From Leptodontidium sp. MPI-SDFR-AT-0119 (Eukaryota > Ascomycota > Leotiomycetes > Helotiales > Leptodontidiaceae), in contig JAHLEZ010000001.1 in assembly GCA_020726505.1 (NCBI GenBank), positions 868,001-932,000 on the forward strand: a DNA stretch of 64,000 nt, written 5' to 3'. Shown here in pieces: positions 1-10,442 of the stretch (position 1 is its first letter; each line of letters begins with the position of its first letter). Below the pieces are notes generated by a model. That model saw only the letters and a list, made by a program, of their open reading frames with translations, was not told where the DNA came from and did not search any database. The translations under genes and the position numbers were made by a program.

Positions 1-330
1 TTAACAGCTCAGGACAAGGAAGGATATCACATGTTTCCAAGAGTAGAAGCCATGATGTTGCAATTGAGTAGTATTCTGTGTCTTGTTGAGAATAGGCCAT
101 CGAAGCGAGTCACTCAACTCCAAACTAGAGTTAGAGCCTGAAGGTCAAGTATCTAGCTACTTTATATCATTTGAGGGTACCTAGAACCATATGTACAAAG
201 CTCTGCAGGGTCCGAGAACGTGGAGGTCATGCCTTTGGGCTGTTCTTGATGCCCCCCAAACACTTCGAAGTTGTGCAACAATGAGTCTTTTTGACCCAAT
301 TTGGTTTTGAAGGATCATACAATAAGACTA
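1..330. other. Intergenic left edge, no gene seen
   Basis: No open frame of useful length or recognisable motif was seen. The stretch ends with the TA dinucleotide (329-330) that is the left target duplication of the adjacent transposon. Confidence 0.6.
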
Positions 331-356
331 CAGTCGGACCGCCTCAAAACCGACAA
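331..356 (+). repeat. Left terminal inverted repeat of transposon
   Basis: These 26 bases are the exact reverse complement of 4832-4857. They are preceded by the TA duplication. Confidence 0.92.
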
Positions 357-387
357 TTTTAAGAATTAAGTAATATAATATATCTGT

Positions 388-540
388 TTAATCCATCAGA
401 TGCAATAAATTGCTAGCGTTCGAATGGACCCACTTTTAGCCTAATCGGGCTAGCGGTAAAGAAGTTATACTTATATAAGTAAGGTCTTGGCGGGATCATT
501 TTTTTTTGAGATTTTTATTTTATATTTATATGTTTTTTAA
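388..540 (+). repeat. Subterminal direct repeat, left copy
   Basis: About 150 bp that match 4574-4730 in the same orientation, imperfectly. Shared landmarks in order are an ATCCATC start, a TTGCTAGC block, GGACCCACTTTTA, AATCGGGCT, GGGATCATTTTTTTT and a TTTTATTTTATATTT tail. The copies are direct, not inverted, so they are separate from the terminal repeats. Confidence 0.75.
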
Positions 541-893
541 AAGTTATAATGAATATTATGCAATTCTTTTTGCTTCTAAATTCGTTATTAATTGTATTAT
601 AGCATTCTATAAGAAAAAGAAGTTGGTATTATTAGTAGGACCCACTTAATTATTATAATATTTTTTTCTAGTAACGTTTTAAGTATTATTATTTTTTAAA
701 TGATTAAATAATATATAAAAGTATAATATAATGATATAATATATTCTTATTAATTAAGTAGTATCTTAATAAGTGCTAATGCTTAGTCATTAGCGTATAT
801 GTTACTGTGTTACAGCATAAGAGTCTTTCTTTGTTCACAGAATTTCTTCTTCCTTAAATATTAATAACTTCGCTTACCTCAATACTTAATAAT

Positions 894-1440
894 TATGGCT
901 AATCAAGCGACAATTATCTGTAAGTAATTAATCCATTTGAAAGAGCATTATTAATAGTATATTTTACGCTAGTCGTATCAGGAGACTTTTATAACTCTCG
1001 ACGATTCTCTATTAGAGAGAGCTACAATATTAAATATCGAACGATTACTTCTCAATTAAGTCGCTTCCTTAGAGGCAGAGGTATATTTAATTTAATCTAT
1101 TTGATATTATAATATATAATTAACTTAATTTATAGGTCTATCTTTATATTATCTCTCTTCAAACGAAGTTAATATAACAATTGAGATACACGTTAGTTGA
1201 GTTACAGAAGCTTCTAAAGAACTAATTAAAGCTTTATTACAAAAGAATAAGAGGGTTAGGGCTACTATTATTAGGGGAGGTTAAAAGTAGATTATAAATA
1301 ACGATTTTGGCGTATCTTGTCGTTAGTTTAGAGGAGTTATAACCTTTGAGATAATAGAGTTAGACGAAGGTTTTAAGACAAAGTCAGAGAGAGAGATACC
1401 TGATTCTTAAGAGGATTCTAAATAAAGCACTTTTATAACT
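894..1440 (+). pseudogene. Possible decayed second reading frame in transposon left arm
   Basis: A short ATG-started frame at 894 is followed by intron-like GTAAGT...TAG spacing. Further on, stretches with coding-like composition (about 1160-1420) are interrupted by several stops. Many of the stops could derive from CAA, CAG or CGA codons. No family is recognised. This could equally be non-coding subterminal DNA of the element. Confidence 0.25.
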
Positions 1441-1491
1441 GCTAAGCTAGCTACCGCGCTAGCAAATAAATACAAAATCTAACTAATAAAA

Positions 1492-4413
1492 TCAAGCTAA
1501 CTCGTCAACCTCTACTTGGTTCTTTGGGACTATATCAAACTCCTTCATCATAATCTCAGAGATAGTTCTATGGCCACTCTGTTTCTTTACACACCACGCA
1601 GTTTGCTTAAAGCTAAGCCCCTTTCGGTAAGCATCCATAAAGCGTGAAGCTCTATTAATATATCTGCGTAGCGTATCAAGAGGACAAGAATTCAAAGCTT
1701 TTAAAGCTACTTCTTTAGCCTAAAGGTTTATTAGTTATTAAATTTTAAAATAAGTTAATAACTTACTTCTGGAAAAGTCTCTTTCCAAACCTGTCGATAT
1801 AAGTTCTTACAAAACGCCCAATACATCTCAATCGGGTTTAGCTCGCAGTGAAACTTCGGTAAAAAGAGACACTTATGACCCCTAGACAAGAGTAGCTCTT
1901 CAAGAGCCGACTTTTGTTCAAAGAAGTCTTTGTGATTAGCTAAAATCCTCGCCAAGCAACAAGTAGCAACCTTTTTTGAAGGCCAAGAAAGAATATTAGT
2001 GCATTTGCTGTCTCCGGTGCACTTAGCCTTTAGTAGCTTTTTCCCTATAAGTTATTAATATATTACTTTAAATTTAAAGAATAATACTTACCTAAAGGTA
2101 AACAACCTCTCTCGGCAAGGATCTGTTTAAGTCCTTTTGGCGTTTCTTCCACAATAGTCTTCTTGACTCTCTTTTTATTAGGGTAGCCTTTAACTGGCAC
2201 CTTAATAACCTTCTCAACCTTATAATTAAGCTCTTGAATAGTACCCTCTAACCCGCGAGCTCGCTTAGCTTCAGAAATATCAGGGGGAAAGTAGGTATCC
2301 TAAAAAGTAAGTTAATTAGTAAGTACTTCCTAAATAGGCAGGTATAACTGAAAAACTAACCTTTTGTGGTAAAGGAGCTCCACCCTCACCAAGATTCATA
2401 TTAAAGGCGTTTAAAGCACCTTCCCCTTTGCTAGCGTGAGCACTTGATTGGTCGAAAACAAAGACAGCTACCTTATTAGGGTGCTTTTCTTCGAATATAT
2501 CAATAGCTCTCTCTACTTGCTTTAAGAGAGCCTTTGTATTCCAATATTCAACGTCGCCCCCCGGATAAATGATTTCCCGAGCATCTTTTTGACTAATAGT
2601 AAGCCTCCCTTCAAGACTTATAAAGTCTGAAACGTGAATAAGGCCTCCTTTACTTTTAGAAGGCATTTTTTGTTGATCTTCGTGAAGCCAGATTCGCTTA
2701 GAATACTCTTTGCCGTGAAAGCAACTCTCGTCATGGTAGTAAATAACGTGCTCTTTCTCCCCCGGTGGTAGAGTTGGAGCAATTGGCTGAAGAACCTTAT
2801 TCTCGTCTTCTTCGTAATTAGTAGTAAACGATTGGTAGAGAGCTATTTTTGGTAGAAACTCATTTTGACGATACTCGATAACGTCGGCTCTCTCATGGCC
2901 ATCAACATATACCCCTTTCTTTTCTTCGGTAGCGTAAAATCCAAGACGATTTAGCCACTTATAAGTAGCTGTTTTACCGAGAGCTTTCCAAGGTTTTATT
3001 GACTTTCCCCTAGTAGTTTTGCTTAATAAGGGCTTCTTGTTGTTGTTAGCCGAAGCTAATAATCGAGGCATGATTTGTATATTAAGAGCGTAGCGAAATC
3101 CTTTTGGTGTAACCGTAGCTAGCTTTTGAGCTAATAACCAAGTTCTACAAGCTTGAAAGACGTCTTCGTTGTCTAAATAAGATCGATTTTTTCGAGTTCC
3201 TCCACGTGTTTCAAGGGGTAGCGATCTATGCGTTCGATAATAAAGAAATAGAGCTCTTATTTTGCGGGCAAGAGTTATTCCTTTACCGGTAGGGTGATTA
3301 CTTTCGGCAACAAGGAGAGAGGCTTCGATTCGACCTCTACGAGGACTCTTTTTTAAGAGATTTTGAATATATTGTTGAATAAGCGAATATTCGAACTGTA
3401 CCCGAGGGAGAAGCTTAACCTTCTTGTTGTTGATTTGCTTCTTAATATCGGTAAGAACCTCTCGATAAGTCTTTAGCGTAGAAGTAATTTCGGTAAAGCC
3501 AAAGTTAATAGCATCTCCAATAAGCGAATCCAATAAGAGCTCGTTGCGATCATCTGTAAATTCGATATCGTTGAAATCGTCTAACTCAATAGAGTTATCT
3601 TCGGCCCGAAGTTCTTCCTCTACTTGTTGATCGAACTCTTCGTCTTCTTCGTCGCTTAAATCGTCGATATCTTCAAAAGGATCGTCGTCGGGAGGCTCTA
3701 TTATAAGAGGTTTTGGTTTAAAGAAACCAGTGAGAGGTTGTTGTAGGGTAGGCTGATTGTGTGCGGGAGTTTTAGACTTGTGGAGAGAATTTTGACGATT
3801 TAATTCTCGTTGAGCTGCTCTAGCTCTCTTTTGAGTGGCTGATCCCTTTTCTGAAAGAGGAGCTAATTTACTCTTATGAGGGCCTTTAGGAACTAATATA
3901 TAAATTAGTTATTATATTTATTAAAAGAATAAGAAGATACTAACCAAACGTTAATACGTTGAATACTTCTTTAGAAGGCAATACCACTTTGCCTTCTAAA
4001 TCGATTATTGACTGACGAAAGTACTTAGAGATTTTAAACTCTTCAGTAACTTCCTTCTCAATATCTGATTCGTCAATTTCCTCCCTGTCTAGCCTATCCC
4101 GGCCTAGCTCTTTAAGATCTTGATCTAAAAACTCATTGGTACGAGTAATATCATCATCTTCTTCTTCTTCGCTCTCTGATTCGCTAATCACTTGAGCTCT
4201 CCTTTCCTCCTTAAACTCTGATTCGTCGACTTGACTACTATTAAAAGCAGTAGGTGTAGTGGTAACAATAAGCTTTGTAGGGCGTAAAGGTAGAGGTAAA
4301 GAACCAGAGGCTTCAGGTGTTTGTTGACGAGGACGCTTTGTGATTGGCCGAATAGGCGATCCAGGAGGTGATTTAGCAAGAGTAGCGCCTCTATTACGCT
4401 TCGAAGGAGCCAT
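1492..4413 (-). CDS. DDE transposase of the Tc1/mariner-like element, five exons
   Basis: Catalyses cut-and-paste movement of the surrounding element. Exons (minus) are 4413-3945, 3892-2361, 2299-2092, 2044-1767 and 1719-1492. All four introns are GT-AG and 47-61 nt, and the frame stays open for 904 codons. The N-terminus is basic and Ser/Pro-rich, followed by acidic runs. The catalytic part carries three acidic motifs in the order expected of IS630/Tc1/mariner enzymes: YYHDES, VFDQSSAH and, after two introns, LNPIEMYW. The tail has a conserved-looking RRYINR...FMDAYR segment. The enzyme resembles long fungal transposases usually annotated only as hypothetical DDE proteins. Start 4413 is the first Met of a frame opening just inside the right arm. 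The gene shows no stop or frameshift. Confidence 0.88.
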
Positions 4414-4573
4414 AATAAGTGTTGTGAGAGTGGTGGTTGAAATAGCCGGTGTAGTAGTAGTAATATTAGGTAGAGTTGACGTTGAAAGTTAAAGATATTT
4501 CAGCTCGCTTAATTATGAAGCTAAGGAACTTCAATAATAATATATTATTAAACCTCCACATTTTAAAGAACTA

Positions 4574-4730
4574 TCTAATCCATCTTATACGTCTAATTGC
4601 TAGCTTTCTAACGGACCCACTTTTATCCAAATCGGGCTTAGTTTTATAAAGTTATATCGTCGCCAAGAAAAAGGGATCATTTTTTTTGAAATGTCGTTTT
4701 TTTATTTTATATTTGGATATAACTTTTTAA
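4574..4730 (+). repeat. Subterminal direct repeat, right copy
   Basis: Same-orientation imperfect copy of 388-540. It lies upstream of the transposase start (4413, minus strand) and so may include its promoter region. Confidence 0.75.
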
Positions 4731-4831
4731 TTATATAGTAAAATAAAAAAAGCTAAGAGGCTAAATGGCTTTAAATATATAAACGTAGTATCTTATAAGA
4801 AAATATCTCCACTTTTTTAAAGTTTAAATTT

Positions 4832-4857
4832 TTGTCGGTTTTGAGGCGGTCCGACTG
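4832..4857 (-). repeat. Right terminal inverted repeat of transposon
   Basis: Exact reverse complement of 331-356, followed immediately by TA at 4858-4859. Confidence 0.92.
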
Positions 4858-4859
4858 TA

Positions 4860-6229
4860 TGTCAAGACATTAAGCTCATATATAGGGAGATGCACTGGTG
4901 CTATATGATTGGAAACTTTAGAGAGACTGGCTATGCATTTGCTCTCAAATCGTACCTTCTTCGATAGATAGAGGCGTAAAGAAGAGAAGAGGAAGGAAAG
5001 CTCAAAGAATAATAAATAGCAGTGGTGAAAACACACTGACTTCCATTAACAAGTTTCTCTTCAAGCCTATTCTTTCTTGTGTCCTCATTTCTCACAGTGG
5101 TTGTTTACACTGTCGCCTCTTTTCCTTGGAGCTTAGCGACTGTCGCCAAGATCACAGAGTTGGGTAATCGCTGGAATTTTTGTTGATTTCTGTCATCCGA
5201 GCTCCTAGACGGCCATTAAATTAATTACAAAAGATAACGTGAAATTGAAGCTCTACTCGTGTTTAATACATCATCAACATCTCTGCAATTTGGTACCTGC
5301 CTATCCCCTGGCGTCGACGGCACAGTCCATGATTGTCAAACACTAACGAGTAGCAGGGGTTCAAGAACTTGCCAATATTGACTTTCAGCGCGACATGGCG
5401 TTTTCTCAAGGGAACATCACTCCAGAAAAGAAATTCTTCTGTCAAAGAGAGATCCTGGGTTTCCATTTGTCGAGTGCTTCATCTCATCTAATCGCATATC
5501 AAATGTCACCATGGCTGGAGTCACGCAGTTCGGCAACAGTGAGTGCTACATCCAAAGCACACGTAGCAATGAACCCCCAATATGCGCCTCTCCTATATAT
5601 TGTGCATTGAGCTTCACCGGTGGCAATGCCATTCGGAGTTTGAATGACCTAAACGCAACGCAAGTACTATCGGTTTTACGGAAGCTCAAGGGTTCGTTTG
5701 GTATAAAACGAAATAGGACAACCTTGCTGATGCTACTGACTATTAGTCGGAGACTCGGAATTGAATTGCCAAGTTAGTTGTATACATGTAACATATTCTA
5801 TACTTTTTGGTAAAGAATCCTTTAGCACTCTCGATTTGAAGTTACTGTGTTAATGTTGGAGCGGTTTTGAATATTGTTTTTGAAATAAGTGGCGTTCGAT
5901 TCCACAAAACTCGGCTTCGACCCTCCTCTAAGTTAAGATTGAGAAACTGTGTTTAATATCTCAATCTTCGATTTCTCGCCACGGACCTCAAAATTTTTCT
6001 CCTAGCGAAGTGGAGATAATTTGAGTCCGCACTTTCTCAATCAACTCCAGCAAAGGCGGTTTCCAAAGATTTGCCACTTACCAAACAGCACCTAAGTCAC
6101 TTGTGAATCTCGCAAAACTTTGCATTCACAATTGCGTCCCCACGCATTCTCATTTTTCATCTATTTATCACAATCTGAAAATATTTGAGTCAAAGAAGAG
6201 CAAGGCATTATTGACATCCAAAAATTGTA
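4860..6229. other. Gene-poor stretch
   Basis: Short overlapping open frames on both strands (about 5263-5777) have no recognisable domain and no convincing splice structure. AT-rich spacer follows. Nothing firm can be called. Confidence 0.5.
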
Positions 6230-7054
6230 TCATTCGCTGTCACTGCTATCCACCAGGTGTTTCCACTGGTTCGGCCCCGTAGTCAAGTACCTATTGGCCA
6301 TCTCCAGCGAAACCTCCCCTCCAGGCAAGACCTTTAGCTCATCCAATAAAGTCTCCTCCTCCTCTGAATCACCCCCTAACCAATCCCGCAACCTATTCCA
6401 ACGATGTACCACCTCCTCCCAATCCATCCTCCCCTCACCCTCATCTAACTCCCTAGCCTTGGTCCCCGAGAAGCCAAACACCTTCCCCCGATACGACATA
6501 GCAAACTCTATCCGCACAACTCCCACCCCATCATCACGCACATCAAACACGAAATCAAAAACACTCTGCACATTCTCCTCTCCACCAACAAGTTCCTCTT
6601 GCCTCATCCCCCCATCTCTCCCCCTCCACCTCATAAGCCAATTGCGTTTCTCAGGAGAAGGCATCGAGCCCTGTTCGAGGTCACCCGCCTTCTCGAACTC
6701 GTTGATGGTGAATTTCTTGCCCCGGGGGTATGCGGAGAAAGGGCAGAGACGCATGCGGCCGACGAGTGTCTCGAATGCGAATTTAGCGTGGAGTTGGCCT
6801 TTGGGTTTTGAGTCGTGAGTTTCTTCGCTGTAGAAGAGGGTTAGTGTGAAGGCGGCTGTGGTGAGTTGGGGGCCGATTGAGGGGTCGGTTGAGATAGTGT
6901 AGTGGCCGGTTGGATTTATTCCGAGAGAAGGAGATGGATTTGATGCCATTACTTGATGTGGAGGGCTTGTGGGATATTTTGATTTTGTGGATGTGGTAAT
7001 TTGCTTTTTGCTCCTGAGTTGGAGGAGCGGTACTGTATTTTTACGATGCGACAT
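6230..7054 (-). CDS. Hypothetical protein with a repeated orphan domain, paralogue of the next locus
   Basis: Single-exon frame of 274 codons; function unknown. From about residue 45 to 150 it carries a domain whose landmarks are GHYTIS, FAFETL, MRLCP, EFEKA and MRWRGRDGGMR. The same order of landmarks occurs twice in the neighbouring locus at 7484-9371, so the two are paralogues. The C-terminal part is acidic and Trp-rich. There is no signal peptide or membrane segment. The first Met at 7054 opens a basic leader; a later Met at 6949, just before the shared domain, is an equally good start. A CT-rich strand shadow on the plus side is not a gene. Confidence 0.6.
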   Translation of the reverse strand: MSHRKNTVPLLQLRSKKQITTSTKSKYPTSPPHQVMASNPSPSLGINPTGHYTISTDPSIGPQLTTAAFTLTLFYSEETHDSKPKGQLHAKFAFETLVGRMRLCPFSAYPRGKKFTINEFEKAGDLEQGSMPSPEKRNWLMRWRGRDGGMRQEELVGGEENVQSVFDFVFDVRDDGVGVVRIEFAMSYRGKVFGFSGTKARELDEGEGRMDWEEVVHRWNRLRDWLGGDSEEEETLLDELKVLPGGEVSLEMANRYLTTGPNQWKHLVDSSDSE

Positions 7055-7483
7055 TGGCCCCCCCCCGCAAAGTCAATAAAGGCCCGCAAAATCGGACCCC
7101 CGCAACTCAACCTGGGATGCTTGGCGCGAGCCCTCATGTAGGTAATCTATAGGTGGTGTTCACAGGGCAAGTGTAGTTATCAAGGGATCTACTAATTACT
7201 ATCCTCTAAAGTACAAAATCGTCCCGATGAGAGGTTGAGCAAACAGCAAAGTCCCCCCCTCATAAAACAACGGAGCAATTTACAGAGGTAAAATACATAC
7301 TGCTACAGTACTGAGCTTCACATACTTTGCAAAACGGGCTGTGAAGTCTCACAAGGCGTGAGCCTTTCTATCTATCAAAGTTGCCCCACAGTGCAGCCAG
7401 GCCAAAGAAACACTTCATTTGGCTGCTGGGCACTCGGGACCATCAAATGAGAAACCAAGCTCCGAGTGAAAGGGGCCAGCAAA

Positions 7484-9371
7484 CTACGCTTCAGAATCCG
7501 AATCCGGTGCCATTTCTACTGGCACATAACACCACTGAGATCGAGGCAAGATCCTCTGTGATTCCGGCAAATACTCATCCCAAATCTTATTGGTTGTCTG
7601 TGCATTGCCTTTCGGAGGGCTCACGCACAAGACCTTCTCGGCTGTCCATGGGATCTTTGCGTACTTGAGATTGAAGTACCCTCCCATCTTGATGTTCCCG
7701 TTTTCATCTTTGTGAAGATTGATCTGCCCATCAACTTTATGACCACTCTTCTCCTCTTCATTCACCACGCCTCTCCATCTGAAATTCCACAAGTCTCGCC
7801 CTTCCGGAGATGGACCTGGCCAACATCCAGACTCCAGAACACAGGTCTTCTCGAATTCCTTCAGCGGCAAAGGAGTTTCTTGATCTCCCTCTGACGGCGG
7901 TGCTGGGCAGAACCGCATGACTCCGTAAACCTCTGGTCCGAACCGGAACCTAGCCCATAGCTGACGGCCGACATTACTATGCAACGGATTGTTCGCCATC
8001 GTAAAGTTGATTTCCATCTCATCCTGATCGGCACCGAAATGGTTCGCTAGTTGCTCCGCGTCCATTTTCCAGTACCCAGTCAAGTCGTAATGCCAGGGTG
8101 GGGGAATTTCGATGAATCTGTTGTACCCACGACCGCCCGGAATGCTCTTTGGTGTTAGTCGTTTCCGGGGAGCTGGTCTTGAGATTATTCTGTTCTTGGG
8201 TTCGCGTTTTCTCTTTTCCCTCCTTTTCCCCTTCAGCAACTTCCTGTAGAAGTCAAATTCGTCCCCGGATGATGATCCCGCTTCTGGTTTATCCTCCCAG
8301 ATAGGGTTCCACAAATCATTCCAGGTACTCTGTAACTCAATTCGGGATCCTGATTCTTCATCTAGAGGTGCTGTTTTCTTGCCGCGGAAAATGAAGACTT
8401 TGTCGTTGTAAATCATGACGAACGAGATTTTTATTCCCGTATCGTCGATAGAATTAGGTGTGTCACCATGATCGAAACGAAATTCCGTGTTCACGTCGGG
8501 CTTGCCGCCCACACGCTGGCCTAATCGCATGCCTCCATCCCTGGCTCTCCATCTCATGTGCCAGGATTTCATAGCTGGGTTTGGCTTGACATCCTTGGGC
8601 AGTTCGCACGCTTTCTCAAAATCCGAGAGTAAAAATATTTGACCGGGCGAGGTCACTGGGGGTTTGGGACACAACGCATGATTCCTTCTAGATCGTCAAA
8701 GGAAAATTTGGCGAACAGTTGGCTGCCATCTCCTGTATCGTTGTAGAATATGTTTAAAGAGAATCTGCTGGAATCGACGTTCTTTTCCGATTCAACGCTC
8801 GAAATGTTGTAAGTTCCTTGGACATCCCAAGAAATGGTATTTCGCCAATTGCCGAAGCTGTTGAGCTGGACTGAGAGACTACTGAATGAGACTCAAAAGC
8901 TCTTGATGGTAGACTGGACTCGGCATCGGCTGCTGGAGGATGGGATCGGAGGTCAGTAGTCTCGACCTGCTTAGAGTTCGGAGATGGAATAGCAGAAATC
9001 GAAGAAGGCACCGTATTAGAATCAACTGGCGCAGATTCTCTAGCCAGTCTCGTGGCAGGGTCAGGTTTTTCCCGTTGAAGATTTGACACGCTGGACAACT
9101 GTTCTGGCAGGAAATATGGAGACTGGTAAGTAACTGGTGGAGGTTTTTGAGATCGGTAACCAGCCGCGACAAAGATTCTGGATCGTTTTGGATCTGGTTC
9201 TGATGAAGAGGGCTTCCCACTCGATTTTGAGGCCTCAAATGATCTCTTGGATATATTGACCGACTTGGATTGGAGGACGCTCAAGGAAGGTCCTGGCGAT
9301 GACATATCGGATGAATTGACTGGGACGTTAGATTTTACACAGCTATTCGTATGTGATGGCATGGTTGCCAC
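7484..9371 (-). pseudogene. Frameshifted paralogue with two copies of the orphan domain
   Basis: Three frame segments line up. 9371-about 8880 encodes a Ser/Pro-rich N-terminus starting MATMPSH. About 8850-8676 encodes the first half of one domain copy (SWDVQGTYNIS ... FSFDDLEGIMR). 8674-7484 continues that copy from LCPKPP and EFEKA-like FEKAC to MRWRARDGGMR, then has a basic linker and a complete second copy (YDLTGYW ... VMRFCP ... EFEKTC). The step from IMR to LCP needs one extra base near 8675, because the two halves of a conserved motif sit in different frames with no room for an intron. The change from the first to the second segment may be a weak 44-nt intron with donor GTCTAC. Either this is a recent pseudogene or the base is missing from the assembly. 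Confidence 0.55.
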
Positions 9372-10442
9372 CTCAGTGATGAATTCTGCAAGATGGAGAT
9401 GGAGATGTCATTGAACCGAGACGCGACGCGTGGGGAAAGTCAACATCGATGTTGCAGGGGACCCCTGTCGATGTTTTGGTCCATTGCGAAGTACTGTATC
9501 GACCTTTGACACTTACTAATGAGCTGTATCCGGACACAAAACTGCGATGATTTTGTCTAGCATCTGTTTGGTAAGTATATATAGAAATAAAAACCTTCGG
9601 TGTGGGGGATGCTACGAAGTACTAGGGGTTTGATAATGTTAAGTGATGCGATGAGTTCGAACAAGGTACTTAGAAGATACCTGACAACTCTCAAATTGCA
9701 TCTGGCATATATTCCGATTTGAAATCCCAAAAGAAAGAATCTACACCTTCGGGTCTAATGCCTTCCATCACGGCATAAGCATGACACGCCTCCCCCATTC
9801 CATAGCCCGAAGAAGTCTTTAATCCAAGAGATGATGGCACCCACACCAAGGACGGAGAAAAGTATGCTTACCCAAAGCATATTAGTTGAAGAGGGGAATG
9901 GAATATGTTGCTGCGACGAGTAAGGCCGAGGAATAGGCTCATCCCTTGTTACAGAAGATTGATTGATGATGTAACCTCGACCAAGTTTACTTCGTCAGCC
10001 GTCTTATGTCCCATCTGTGGCATTGAGAACTTGTGTGGTAGAATTCTGCGGCCCTTTGATGGGAAGCAAATAGCTCCAGCTGAGTAAAAGTACTGTTTCG
10101 ATATCAAATCGCACTCGTGATCCTTCCATAACGAGAATGAAATCATGAAATTCTCTTTCCCTACACTTCTGGGAATTTTGGAAGGTTTTTGACAATAGAA
10201 ATTGTACAGAATGACGGGGTTCCCAGGGCTGCTGTTCATAGTTGCCGGCGATCGAATTCCAAAGGCGTTGAGATGTAGTTGGAATCTAAACACGTTGTGT
10301 AGGGAAAAGTAAATAAACCGGGCCGGGGAGGGCTGCAGGGGTGGTGCCCTCCACAAGGCTGAAGCTCTTTGTGATCCCTGCTAGTCCGGACCTCAAGAAG
10401 GCTGATTTCATCAAAGACAACAACCTTCACAACCACAACAAA
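9372..10442. other. Intergenic, divergent promoter region
   Basis: Lies between the start of the minus-strand orphan-domain locus and the start of CLP1. Short frames on both strands lack domains or splice support. No RNA gene was seen. Confidence 0.5.

Larger units (their letters stand above)
331..4857 (-). mobile_element. Complete TIR DNA transposon with TA target duplication
   Basis: The element starts and ends with a perfect 26-bp inverted repeat (331-356 and 4832-4857, outer bases CAGTCGGACC). It is flanked on both sides by TA (329-330 and 4858-4859), the duplication typical of the IS630/Tc1/mariner superfamily. It is 4,527 bp long, large for that superfamily. Inside is one intact multi-exon transposase on the minus strand. 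An AT-rich arm of about 1.1 kb lies beyond the transposase stop, towards the left end. Perfect terminal repeats, an intact target duplication and an intact coding sequence together suggest a young, possibly active, insertion; activity itself is inference. Confidence 0.9.

Noticed and set aside
5870..5920. B-box-like GTTCGATTCCAC suggesting a tRNA gene
   Set aside because: No A-box or foldable cloverleaf could be placed upstream at the right distance.
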